A stretch of 32,314 nt of DNA from Paracoccaceae bacterium (GTDB lineage Bacteria > Pseudomonadota > Alphaproteobacteria > Rhodobacterales > Rhodobacteraceae): NCBI GenBank assembly GCA_023383015.1, contig JAHDXW010000023.1, positions 30,558 to 62,871 on the forward strand, written 5' to 3'. The translations under genes were made by a program, and so were the position numbers. Positions 1 to 10,142 of this stretch are shown piece after piece; position 1 is the first letter of the stretch; each line of letters opens with the position of its first letter. Below the pieces are notes generated by a model that was given only the letters and a program-made list of their open reading frames with translations, was not told the origin of the DNA and made no database searches.

Positions 1-117
1 TGAGGATTTTCCTGCACCGCAGGGCGAGCCGCTGACGCGAGGAGCACCCCCCCCCCCCCCCCCCCCCCGACCCACCCCCCCCCCCCCCAAACCACACCAC
101 GAAGCAGCGCCCCCACG
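1..117. other. Poly-C low-complexity stretch, probable assembly artefact
   Basis: Two long runs of C, at about 47-68 and 74-88, are separated by only a few bases and followed by an A/C-only stretch. They sit where the first ~50 codons of trmB should be. Nothing in the rest of this GC-rich window looks like it. The likeliest reading is a sequencing or assembly fault at a contig end, for example a read tail of one base. Bases 1-46 look like ordinary sequence but show no protein I recognise. Confidence 0.7.
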
Positions 118-753
118 GACCCGGCGGCGTTGGTTGGCGGCGCGCGCCCGCGGTGGCAGGAGATCGGCTTCGGGGCGGGCGAGCACATGGTGGCGCAGGC
201 GGCGGCCAACCCCGGCGTCGGCATCCTTGGTGCCGAGCCGTTCGTCAACGGGGTGGCGATGGCGCTGGGGCGGATCCGCCGGGCCGGCGTGGCCAACATC
301 CGCATCCATGCCGGCGACGTGCGCGACCTCTTCGACATCCTGCCCGACGGCTGCATCGGGCGCGCCTTCCTGCTTTACCCCGACCCCTGGCCGAAGCGGC
401 GCCACCGCGAGCGGCGTTTCGTCACCCCGTCCTACCTCTGGCCGCTGGCGCGGGTGATGGCTCCCGGGGCTGAGCTGCGGCTGGCTTCCGATGTCGCCGA
501 CTACATCGAGCACGCGCTGGCCGCGGTTCCGGCGGCGGGGTTCGACCTGCTGACCCCGCCTGCCGGCCGCGCCACGCCCTGGCCCGGCTGGATGCCGACC
601 CGCTATGAGGCCAAGGCCCTGCGCGAGGGGCGCCCGCCCGCCTACCTGACCTTCCGCCGTGGCCCGGCGCCGTCGCCCGGCGGCGGCGGCGGGCCGGCGA
701 CCTGCCCCGCGGCACCGGCAAGCCCCGTGGACCGGGACGCGGCCATCGGCTAA
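118..753 (+). CDS. trmB: tRNA (guanine-N7)-methyltransferase TrmB, 5'-truncated
   Basis: SAM-dependent enzyme that forms m7G46 in the variable loop of tRNAs. The visible part carries the SAM-binding motif EIGFGAGEH at its beginning and the family signature [13 protein letters not shown] in the middle. It then has [19 protein letters not shown] near the end, followed by a non-conserved Pro/Gly-rich tail of about 30 residues. Family members are about 220-240 residues, so roughly the first 40-50 residues are missing. The reading frame stays open upstream into the poly-C run. Codons from about 118 still fit the family, but there is no credible start codon, so the gene is entered as partial. A TTG at 130 is open but lies inside the conserved fold and is not a believable start. 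The product would be a soluble cytoplasmic enzyme, transcribed toward aroA with a 32-bp gap. Confidence 0.85.
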   Translation, partial: DPAALVGGARPRWQEIGFGAGEHMVAQAAANPGVGILGAEPFVNGVAMALGRIRRAGVANIRIHAGDVRDLFDILPDGCIGRAFLLYPDPWPKRRHRERRFVTPSYLWPLARVMAPGAELRLASDVADYIEHALAAVPAAGFDLLTPPAGRATPWPGWMPTRYEAKALREGRPPAYLTFRRGPAPSPGGGGGPATCPAAPASPVDRDAAIG

Positions 754-785
754 GCCAGCGCCGACGCCCTGCCGCCGAGGTTCCG

Positions 786-2129
786 ATGCCCGCCCACACC
801 GCGCCTTCGCCGCTGACCGCCCGCGCATCGGGCCCGCTTGCCGGCACCGCCGAGGTGCCCGGGGACAAGTCAGTCAGCCACCGCGCGCTGATTCTCGGCG
901 CGCTCGCCGTCGGCACGACGCGGATCAGCGGGCTGCTCGAGGGGCAGGACGTGCTCGACACCGCCGCGGCGATGCGCGCCTTCGGGGCCGGGGTGGAGCG
1001 GACCGGCCCGGGTGCCTGGGAGGTTGCCGGCGTCGGCGTCGGCGGCTTCGCCGAGCCGCAGGACGTGATCGACTGCGGCAACTCCGGCACCGGGGTGCGG
1101 CTGATCATGGGGGCGATGGCGACGACACCGATCACCGCCACATTCACCGGCGACGCCTCGCTGCGGCGCCGGCCGATGGGGCGGGTGACCGAGCCGCTGG
1201 CGCTGTTCGGCGCGCGCGCCTGGGGGCGGGCCGGCGGTCGGCTGCCGATGACGGTGGCCGGCGCGGCCGAGCCGGTGCCGGTGCGCTATGCCCTCCCGGT
1301 CGCCTCGGCGCAGGTGAAGTCGGCGGTGCTGCTGGCCGGGCTCAACGCCCCGGGCGAGACGGTGGTGATCGAGCCCGAGGCGACGCGCGACCACACCGAG
1401 CGGATGCTCGCGGGCTTCGGTGCGACCCTGCGCGTCGAGGAAGGCCCCGGGGGCCGGGCGATCGTGCTGAGCGGCCAGCCGGAGCTGCGGCCGCAGAGGG
1501 TTGCCGTCCCGCGCGATCCCTCCTCGGCCGCCTTCCCGGTCGCCGCGGCGCTGATGGTGCCGGGCTCGGCGGTGCGGGTGCCCGGCGTCAGCCGCAATCC
1601 GACCCGCGACGGCTTCTATGTCACGCTTCTCGAGATGGGTGCCGACCTCGTCTTCGAGAACCCCCGCGAGGAGGGCGGCGAGCCGGTGGCAGACCTCGTG
1701 GCGCGCCACACCGGCGGGCTGCGGGGCGTCGAGGTGCCGCCCGGCCGCGCCGCCAGCATGATCGACGAATACCCCGTGCTGGCCGCGCTTGCGGCCTTTG
1801 CCGAGGGCCCGACGGCGATGCGCGGCATCCGCGAGCTGCGGGTGAAGGAAAGCGACCGGATCGACGCCATGGCGCGCGGGCTCGAGGCCTGCGGCGTTCG
1901 GCTCCAGGAGGGCGAGGACAGCCTGACCGTCCATGGCGCCGGCCCCGGGGGGGTGGCGGGCGGGGCGGCCGTCGCCGTCCGCCTCGACCACCGCATCGCG
2001 ATGGCCTTCCTGTGCCTCGGCCTGGCTGCCCGCGCGGCGGTAACGGTGGACGACGCCGGGCCGATCGCCACGAGCTTTCCCGGCTTCCTGCCGCTGATGC
2101 GCGGACTCGGGGCCGCGATCGGGCCGTGA
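786..2129 (+). CDS. aroA: 3-phosphoshikimate 1-carboxyvinyltransferase (EPSP synthase), class II type
   Basis: Sixth step of the shikimate pathway: shikimate-3-phosphate plus PEP gives EPSP. It is 447 residues, full length. The N-terminal GDKSVSHRA motif binds substrate. SAQVK, RDHTE (about residues 201-205), NPTR and MIDEYP/RVKESDR are all present and mark the CP4-like class II branch. At the place of CP4 Ala100 the protein has glycine (G98-N-S-G101-T-G), as in glyphosate-sensitive enzymes, so tolerance by that route is not expected. The chosen ATG has a [10 protein letters not shown]-type N-terminus at the usual distance (about residue 25). The stop codon overlaps the GTG start of cmk by 4 bp, which suggests translational coupling and an aroA-cmk operon. 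Confidence 0.96.
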   Translation: MPAHTAPSPLTARASGPLAGTAEVPGDKSVSHRALILGALAVGTTRISGLLEGQDVLDTAAAMRAFGAGVERTGPGAWEVAGVGVGGFAEPQDVIDCGNSGTGVRLIMGAMATTPITATFTGDASLRRRPMGRVTEPLALFGARAWGRAGGRLPMTVAGAAEPVPVRYALPVASAQVKSAVLLAGLNAPGETVVIEPEATRDHTERMLAGFGATLRVEEGPGGRAIVLSGQPELRPQRVAVPRDPSSAAFPVAAALMVPGSAVRVPGVSRNPTRDGFYVTLLEMGADLVFENPREEGGEPVADLVARHTGGLRGVEVPPGRAASMIDEYPVLAALAAFAEGPTAMRGIRELRVKESDRIDAMARGLEACGVRLQEGEDSLTVHGAGPGGVAGGAAVAVRLDHRIAMAFLCLGLAARAAVTVDDAGPIATSFPGFLPLMRGLGAAIGP

Positions 2130-2758
2130 ACGGGACGCGGCCCGGGGGGGCCGGGCGGGCGTCCTTCACGGTCGCGGTCGACGGGCCGGCGGCGGCCGGC
2201 AAGGGCACCATCGCGCGGGCCATTGCCGCCCGCTTCGGCCTTGCCCATCTCGATACCGGGTTGCTCTACCGGGCCGTCGGGTTGCGCGCGGCGGCGGGAG
2301 AGGAGCCGGAGGCCGCGGCCCGGGCGCTCGCCGCGGCCGATCTCGACCGGCCCGGCCTGCGCGGCGAGGCGGCGGCCGGCTGGGCCAGCCGGGTGGCGGC
2401 GATCCCGGCGGTGCGCGCGGCGCTGCTGGACTTCCAGCGCACTTTCGCCCGCCGGCCCGGGGGCGCGGTGCTCGACGGGCGCGACATCGGCACTGTCGTC
2501 TGCCCGGAGGCGGAGGTGAAGCTCTTCGTGACCGCCAGCCCGGAGGTGCGCGCCCGCCGCCGCTGGCTGGAGCAGGGGGGCGAGGCGGCCGCAGTGCTGG
2601 CCGAGGTGCAGACGCGCGACGCCCGCGATGCCGGCCGCGCCGATGCCCCGCTGCGCGCCGCCCCCGACGCGGTCGTGATCGACACCAGCGCGATGGACGC
2701 CGAGGCGGCGGTGGCGGCCGCGGCCGCGGTGGTGGCCGCCCGCCTGCCGCCCGGCTAG
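2126..2758 (+). CDS. cmk: Cytidylate kinase
   Basis: ATP-dependent phosphorylation of CMP and dCMP. It is 210 residues, the usual length for the short form. The P-loop GPAAAGKGT lies near residues 19-27 and is followed by [12 protein letters not shown] (nucleotide-monophosphate binding). DGRDIGTVV and the lid-region arginines (RARRRW) are also present. The GTG start at 2126 is chosen because it forms a GTGA overlap with the aroA stop and leaves the P-loop at the expected place. A much longer open frame continues upstream through aroA but is only the shadow frame of that gene. The aroA-cmk-rpsA order is typical of alphaproteobacteria. Confidence 0.94.
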   Translation: MNGTRPGGAGRASFTVAVDGPAAAGKGTIARAIAARFGLAHLDTGLLYRAVGLRAAAGEEPEAAARALAAADLDRPGLRGEAAAGWASRVAAIPAVRAALLDFQRTFARRPGGAVLDGRDIGTVVCPEAEVKLFVTASPEVRARRRWLEQGGEAAAVLAEVQTRDARDAGRADAPLRAAPDAVVIDTSAMDAEAAVAAAAAVVAARLPPG

Positions 2759-2944
2759 GGCGCGCCGGGCCGGTCGCGCTTGCCAGCCCCCGACGTTGCC
2801 GCTAAAGGGGCGACATCCTGGCCGCGGCGCGGCGGGGCCGGCGCTGCCGGACCCCGTGTTCGGCCGTTCGGCCGGGGCCATGCCGAGACCGGCGGAGCCA
2901 ACCGCCAGGCCAGAAACACCGTATCAGAAGGATTGCCGAACCGC

Positions 2945-4627
<1,683 letters not shown>

Positions 4628-4636
4628 CGCACGGCC

Positions 4637-4668
4637 GGGGCGGCCCGCGGCAGGACGCGGGCCGCCCC
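4637..4668 (+). terminator. Strong hairpin after rpsA
   Basis: A perfect 12-bp inverted repeat (GGGGCGGCCCGC / GCGGGCCGCCCC) with an 8-nt loop begins 9 bp after the rpsA stop. There is no T-run behind it, so it may stabilise or process the 3' end rather than act as a classical intrinsic terminator. Confidence 0.55.
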
Positions 4669-4760
4669 ACACGCAAACGTCATGAACCGCGGCACGATGC
4701 CGCATGGCTTCGATGCCGCCCCCGGGACCTGCAGTCGCATGGCCGCGCCGGCCTTTCCTG

Positions 4761-4789
4761 TTTCAGGGTGCATGCTTTCCGCCTATAGT
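4761..4789 (+). promoter_or_regulatory. Candidate promoter for ihfB
   Basis: A TATAGT -10-like element at 4784-4789 stands 57 bp before the ihfB start in otherwise GC-rich DNA. The hexamer 17 bp upstream (TTTCAG at 4761-4766) is a poor -35 match, so only the -10 element is persuasive. Confidence 0.35.
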
Positions 4790-4845
4790 CTTGAGGCCGC
4801 ATCGGAGTCGCCCGCGGACGGCACACCTCGGGGAGGGGGGCCTTC

Positions 4846-5136
4846 ATGATTCGCTCGGAACTGATCCAGAAGATCGCGGACGAGAACCCGCATCTGTTCC
4901 AGCGCGACGTCGAGCGCATCGTCAATGCGATCTTCGAGGAGATCACCGGCGCCCTCGCGCGCGGCGACCGGGTGGAACTGCGCGGCTTCGGCGCCTTCTC
5001 GGTGAAGCGGCGCGATGCTCGCGTCGGCCGCAACCCGCGCACCGGCGAGGCGGTGGACGTGGAGGAGAAGGCGGTGCCCTTCTTCAAGACCGGCAAGCTT
5101 CTGCGCGACCGGCTGAACGGCCGCCAGCAGGGTTGA
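4846..5136 (+). CDS. ihfB: Integration host factor subunit beta
   Basis: 96-residue DNA-bending protein of the HU/IHF family. It pairs with IHF-alpha and acts in nucleoid structure, transcription and site-specific recombination. The sequence is collinear with Ihf[18 protein letters not shown] at the start, [12 protein letters not shown] in the core, the beta-arm [12 protein letters not shown] whose proline intercalates into DNA, and the closing [21 protein letters not shown] ribosome-binding site lies about 9 bp before the ATG. The gene follows rpsA, the usual order in proteobacteria, and is 4 bp from the next gene. Tyrosine integrases of genomic islands often use IHF, so this host protein could serve the element at 20-32 kb; that link is inference. 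Confidence 0.96.
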   Translation: MIRSELIQKIADENPHLFQRDVERIVNAIFEEITGALARGDRVELRGFGAFSVKRRDARVGRNPRTGEAVDVEEKAVPFFKTGKLLRDRLNGRQQG

Positions 5137-5140
5137 GCCG

Positions 5141-5497
5141 ATGCGGGTGATCAAGCTTGGCCTGCTGGGGCTGCTCGGCCTCGTCCTGGTGATCGTGGCG
5201 CTGGCCAACCGCGCGCCGGTGACGGTGCGGCTGATGCCGGCCGACATCGAGGCGCTCATCGGCTGGAACTGGCAGGACGAGCTGCCGCTCTTCGTGGTGA
5301 TGTTCGGCGGCGCGGTCGTCGGGCTGCTGATCGGGGTTGTCTGGGAATGGCTCCGCGAGCACCGCCAGCGGGCCGAGGCGGCCGAGATGCGCCGCGCCCT
5401 CGAGCGGATGGAGACCGAGCTCGGGCGGCTGCGGCCGTCCGCGGCCCGCGGCCGCGAGGAGGGGGCGCAACCGGCCGAGGCCGCGCGCGGGCGCTAG
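5141..5497 (+). CDS. LapA-domain (DUF1049) inner-membrane protein
   Basis: 118 residues. There are two hydrophobic segments (about residues 4-24 and 49-70), then a charged coiled-coil stretch (about 72-97) and a disordered Arg/Ala/Glu tail. This is the layout of the LapA/YciS family, whose E. coli member works with LapB in controlling lipopolysaccharide synthesis; the alphaproteobacterial role is not settled. The motif VALANRAPVTVRLMP after the first membrane segment is typical of the family. It starts 4 bp after ihfB and ends 13 bp before trpF, so the three are probably co-transcribed. No lapB is visible next to it. Confidence 0.85.
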   Translation: MRVIKLGLLGLLGLVLVIVALANRAPVTVRLMPADIEALIGWNWQDELPLFVVMFGGAVVGLLIGVVWEWLREHRQRAEAAEMRRALERMETELGRLRPSAARGREEGAQPAEAARGR

Positions 5498-5510
5498 ACC
5501 GGGGAGCCGG

Positions 5511-6176
5511 ATGGCGGGAGTGCGCGTCAAGATCTGCGGGCTGACGCGGGCAGGCGATGTCGACGCCGCCGTGCGCGCGGGCGCGGCCCATGTCGGCTTC
5601 GTGTTCTTCCCGCCCTCGCCGCGGGCTCTGTCGCCCGCCGCCGCCGCCGGCCTTGCGGTCGCCGTTCCTGCCGGCGTGACGCGGGTGGGGCTGGTCGTCG
5701 ACGCCACCGACGCCGAGGTCGACGCGATCCTCGCCGCCGTGCCGCTCGATCTCCTGCAGCTGCACGGCAGCGAAAGCCCGGCCCGGGTGGCCGCGCTGCG
5801 CGCACGCACCGGCCTGCCGGTGATGAAGGCTGTCGGCATCGCCGGGCCCGGCGACATCAGGCGGGCGATGGGCTACGCCGCCGCCGCCGACCGGCTCCTC
5901 CTTGATGCCAGGCCGCCCCCGGGCGCGGTGCTGCCCGGGGGCAACGGGCTGGCCTTCGACTGGCGGCTCATCGCCGGGCAGGGCTGGCCGCTGCCGTGGA
6001 TGCTGGCCGGGGGACTGACACCCGGCAACCTTGCCGAGGCGGTGGCCTGCACAGCGGCGCGCGAGGTCGACGTCTCCTCGGGCGTCGAAAGCGCCCCCGG
6101 CGTCAAGGACGCCGCCCGGATTGCAGCCTTCCTTGCCGCCGCTTCCCGCGCCGGCACGCTGCCGGCGCCTGTCTGA
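5511..6176 (+). CDS. trpF: Phosphoribosylanthranilate isomerase
   Basis: Tryptophan pathway (beta/alpha)8-barrel enzyme that converts N-(5'-phosphoribosyl)anthranilate to CdRP. It is 221 residues. The catalytic cysteine is in VKICGLTR (about residues 5-12), QLHGSE lies in the middle, and the catalytic aspartate and phosphate-binding loop are in LLLDAR, MLAGGLTPGN and VDVSSGVESAPGVKD. The ATG at 5511 has GGGGAG just upstream and puts KICGLT at the normal N-terminal position. It is usually followed directly by trpB. Here a leftward gene for an exported protein separates the two, so trpB probably needs its own promoter. Confidence 0.95.
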   Translation: MAGVRVKICGLTRAGDVDAAVRAGAAHVGFVFFPPSPRALSPAAAAGLAVAVPAGVTRVGLVVDATDAEVDAILAAVPLDLLQLHGSESPARVAALRARTGLPVMKAVGIAGPGDIRRAMGYAAAADRLLLDARPPPGAVLPGGNGLAFDWRLIAGQGWPLPWMLAGGLTPGNLAEAVACTAAREVDVSSGVESAPGVKDAARIAAFLAAASRAGTLPAPV

Positions 6177-6185
6177 GCGCCGCGG

Positions 6186-6707
6186 TCAGCGGCAGGCGGG
6201 CTGGCGGGCGCGGGCGAGGGGCACACAGGCCCCCCCCAGGGCGCCCGGAAGCCCGGCCGCGCCGTCGGTGCGGTGCCCGGCCTCCGGCATGTCGCCGCCG
6301 TTGATGCCGCCGTTGATGCCGCCGGTCACGCCGCCCCCGGGCGCCACCGCCCCGCGCCGGCCGCCGCCGCCGTTCGGGCCGGGAGCGGCGTTGAGGTCGC
6401 CGGTGTCGTCGACAGCACCGCTGCGGCTGCGCCCCGCGGACCCGGTGGCGGGCTCGGGCCCGACCAGGGGCGCGGGCCCCGGCACGATCCCCGGGCCGTC
6501 CCCGTTGCCGGGCGGCGTGCCGTCGCGGTCGCGCCAGGCCGCCGGCCGCACCGGCGCGCCGAGTTCCTTGACCGCGAGGCCGGGGGACACGGGGACGCCG
6601 GCGGCGGCCATGTCGGCCGGCAGCGCCAGCACGGCCACCGCGGCCAGGGTAGCGAGAGGCATGAGTCGGGCCGCGCGGCGGCGAATCGGGAGGGAGGGGA
6701 TCGTCAT
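6186..6707 (-). CDS. Gly/Pro-rich exported protein of unknown function
   Basis: 173 residues. The N-terminus has basic residues (PIRRRAARL) followed by a hydrophobic stretch ending LPADMAAAG, a credible Sec signal peptide with cleavage near residue 36. The mature part is rich in Gly, Pro and Arg and contains short tandem motifs (GGINGGINGGDM near residue 132) and an odd number of cysteines at the end. I recognise no domain. A good ribosome-binding site (AGAAGGTGA) lies just upstream of the ATG, which argues that it is a real gene. It is convergent with trpF (9-bp gap) and divergent from trpB. It is probably an envelope or periplasmic protein; function unknown. Confidence 0.6.
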   Translation of the reverse strand: MTIPSLPIRRRAARLMPLATLAAVAVLALPADMAAAGVPVSPGLAVKELGAPVRPAAWRDRDGTPPGNGDGPGIVPGPAPLVGPEPATGSAGRSRSGAVDDTGDLNAAPGPNGGGGRRGAVAPGGGVTGGINGGINGGDMPEAGHRTDGAAGLPGALGGACVPLARARQPACR

Positions 6708-6848
6708 GTGTCACCTTCTGTGGCACCCACGCCTCGGCCTTCTTCGGGGAAAAGGGTGAACATGCGCTGAATCCCCGGCCGCGACGCGCGCTTTACCGGC
6801 GGCGCCCGCCGCGCTAGAGGGAAGGTGCGGACGGAGAGGGACGGACCC

Positions 6849-8075
<1,227 letters not shown>

Positions 8076-8085
8076 GGGCGCAGCC

Positions 8086-8127
8086 CGCATAAACCAGGGT
8101 TTATGCGCCTCTGCCTGCGGTTTATGC
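8086..8127. promoter_or_regulatory. Operator-like GTTTATGC repeats
   Basis: A perfect 9-bp inverted repeat (CGCATAAAC-CAGG-GTTTATGCG, 8086-8107) is followed by another direct copy of GTTTATGC at 8120-8127. That copy is exactly 21 bp, two helical turns, from the copy at 8099-8106. The cluster lies in the 276-bp gap between trpB and the exported-protein/LuxR pair. It could be a regulator-binding site or, less likely, a weak trpB terminator since no T-run follows. Confidence 0.5.
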
Positions 8128-8351
8128 ACGGACGGTTAAACGCTCCGCGGATTGCGGCCGGGCGCTGCCGGCTGCATGTCACGCACGCGCCGGAGCACGT
8201 CACGGACGCGCGCCGCCGGCGGGGCAGGGCGGGTCTCCGCCGGTCCGGCCGGCGGGCGGGCGCCCGGTCCGGGTGATCCGGCGGCGGCCTGTTTGCGGCC
8301 CTCCGCAGCCGTGCTAAGGCTCGCGGGGCCCATCCGAGGTGGACTGGGGGC

Positions 8352-8714
<363 letters not shown>

Positions 8715-8735
8715 CCGCGCCCGGGGTCGGGGGAC

Positions 8736-9296
8736 GTGACCGGCAACCTCGCCATCGCGGCGGTGGTGATGCTGCAGTCGGTCTGTGCGGTGCTCCTCGT
8801 CTCGGACATCCTGATCAGCGTCGCCGGGCTCGACGTCGGCCCGATCGACTGGCAGCTGCGCGAGCTGATCGAGATCGGGGCGGCGATCGGGCTGATCCTC
8901 GGCGTGGCGATCGGGGCGGCGGGCATGCGGCGGCTGTTCCGGCGCACCCGCAGCGTCGAACGGACGCTGCGCGCCGCCTCGGGCGAGTTCCTCGAGCTTC
9001 TCGGCGAGCGGTTCCAGGGCTGGGGGCTGACGCCGGCCGAGCGCGACGTCGCGCTGTTTGCAATCAAGGGCATGACGACGGCCGAGATCGCGGCCCTGCG
9101 CGGCACCTCCGAGGGAACGGTGAAGGCGCAGACCAATGCCATCTACCGGAAGGCCGGCGTCAACGGGCGCGCCCAGCTGCTCAGCCTGTTCATCGACGAG
9201 CTGATGGGCGAGGGGTTGCCCGCGGCGCGGGCCGCAGCCCCCGCCGCGCCGCCGCCGGCGCCGCGGGCGGAGGATCAGCCGGGGTCCAGCGCGTAG
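8736..9296 (+). CDS. Membrane-anchored LuxR-type HTH regulator
   Basis: 186 residues. Two hydrophobic segments (about residues 4-30 and 45-65) are followed by a basic turn (RRLFRRTR) and a LuxR/GerE-type DNA-binding domain (about 95-155). That domain contains LTPAERDVALFAIKGMTTAEIAALRGTS (shortened here) and SEGTVKAQTNAIYRKAGV. An Ala/Pro-rich tail ends the protein. There is no receiver or autoinducer domain, so the signal is probably received through the membrane part or through the exported partner encoded just upstream. The GTG start is preceded by GGGGGA. The 3' end overlaps the convergent DUF2237 gene by 22 bp. The target is unknown; the GTTTATGC cluster upstream of its partner is the obvious candidate. 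Confidence 0.82.
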   Translation: MTGNLAIAAVVMLQSVCAVLLVSDILISVAGLDVGPIDWQLRELIEIGAAIGLILGVAIGAAGMRRLFRRTRSVERTLRAASGEFLELLGERFQGWGLTPAERDVALFAIKGMTTAEIAALRGTSEGTVKAQTNAIYRKAGVNGRAQLLSLFIDELMGEGLPAARAAAPAAPPPAPRAEDQPGSSA

Positions 9297-9661
9297 GCGC
9301 GCAGCGTCGCGAGCGGGACGACGTCGAGGGTACGGATGTGGGTGGCGGCAAGGTCCACGCGCGGTGCCGCCCCCTCCTCATGCGCCTGCAGGAAGCGCGA
9401 CGCGCACAGGCACCAGCGGTCGCCGGGGCGGAGGCCGGGGAAGCCGAGTTCCGGGCGCGGCGTGGACAGGTCGTTGCCGAGGTACTTCGACAGCGCCAGG
9501 AACTCGGCCGTCATCACCGCGCAGACGCTGTGCAGGCCGTGGTCATCGGGGCCGGTGTCGCAGCAGCCGTTGCGGAAGAAGCCGGTGCGCGGGGCCAGCG
9601 AACAGGACGCGAGCGGGCCGCCGAGGACATTGACGGAGGGATGCAGCCGCGGCGCCGGCAT
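9275..9661 (-). CDS. DUF2237 family protein
   Basis: 128 residues. It matches the DUF2237 family closely by eye: NVLGGPLASCSL at the start, TGFFRNGCCDTGPDDHGLH, CAVMTAEFLALSK, GNDLSTPRPELGFPGLRPGD and RWCLCASR. The conserved cysteines (CC, C, CxC) suggest a metal or redox centre, but the biochemical role is unknown. It starts 3 bp after the stop of the CDGSH gene, so the two form a leftward operon. The last 22 bp overlap the convergent LuxR-type gene. Confidence 0.87.
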   Translation of the reverse strand: MPAPRLHPSVNVLGGPLASCSLAPRTGFFRNGCCDTGPDDHGLHSVCAVMTAEFLALSKYLGNDLSTPRPELGFPGLRPGDRWCLCASRFLQAHEEGAAPRVDLAATHIRTLDVVPLATLRAYALDPG

Positions 9662-9664
9662 CGG

Positions 9665-9922
9665 TCACAGCCGCCGGTGGCTGCCGTCGCAGAACGGCGG
9701 CGTCGCGGTGGCCTTGCAGCCGCAGAAGAAGCGGCGGCCGTCGGTGTCGGCCGTCCAGCGCAGCGGCGTGAACGCGGTGCCCTTGTGGCTGCCGTCGCAG
9801 AAGGGCTGGCGGCCGGACCGGCCGCAGGCGCACCAGGCGTAGGTCCGCCCGGCCTCGACCTCGGCGGGGAACGGTGCTGCCCGGGCGATCCGGGCGGCAT
9901 CGGGGGGCGTGCTGGCGGACAT
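9665..9922 (-). CDS. CDGSH-type iron-sulfur domain protein
   Basis: 85 residues with two tandem CDGSH motifs, CACGRSGRQPFCDGSH and CGCKATATPPFCDGSH. Each supplies the three cysteines and one histidine that hold a 2Fe-2S cluster in the mitoNEET-like family. Double-motif bacterial members are soluble electron-transfer or redox-sensing proteins. The ATG at 9922 (MSASTPPDAA) is chosen because it gives the normal short N-terminus; an upstream extension to 10057 is open but low in complexity. It is probably co-transcribed with the DUF2237 gene. Confidence 0.88.
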   Translation of the reverse strand: MSASTPPDAARIARAAPFPAEVEAGRTYAWCACGRSGRQPFCDGSHKGTAFTPLRWTADTDGRRFFCGCKATATPPFCDGSHRRL

Positions 9923-10142
9923 GCGCGGACCTCGGCTGGCTTGCCGTCGGCAGGATAGCGCGGTCGCGCCCGTGTTCCACCCCCCATGCCACCACCGCGG
10001 CCCGGCGAAAGGCCCGGCGGCCGATCTGCCGCGGGCCGCGCTTCCCGGGGCCGGCACGGCGGCATGCGGTCGCGCCGGCGCCGTATGGGCGCGGGCCTGC
10101 CATGGCCGGTACGGCCGTTCCGGCGAGCTACCCCCCGGGGAG

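Noticed and set aside
6825-6848. GTG at 6825 as the trpB start
   Set aside because: The ATG at 6849 has the better ribosome-binding site and gives the family's usual N-terminus.
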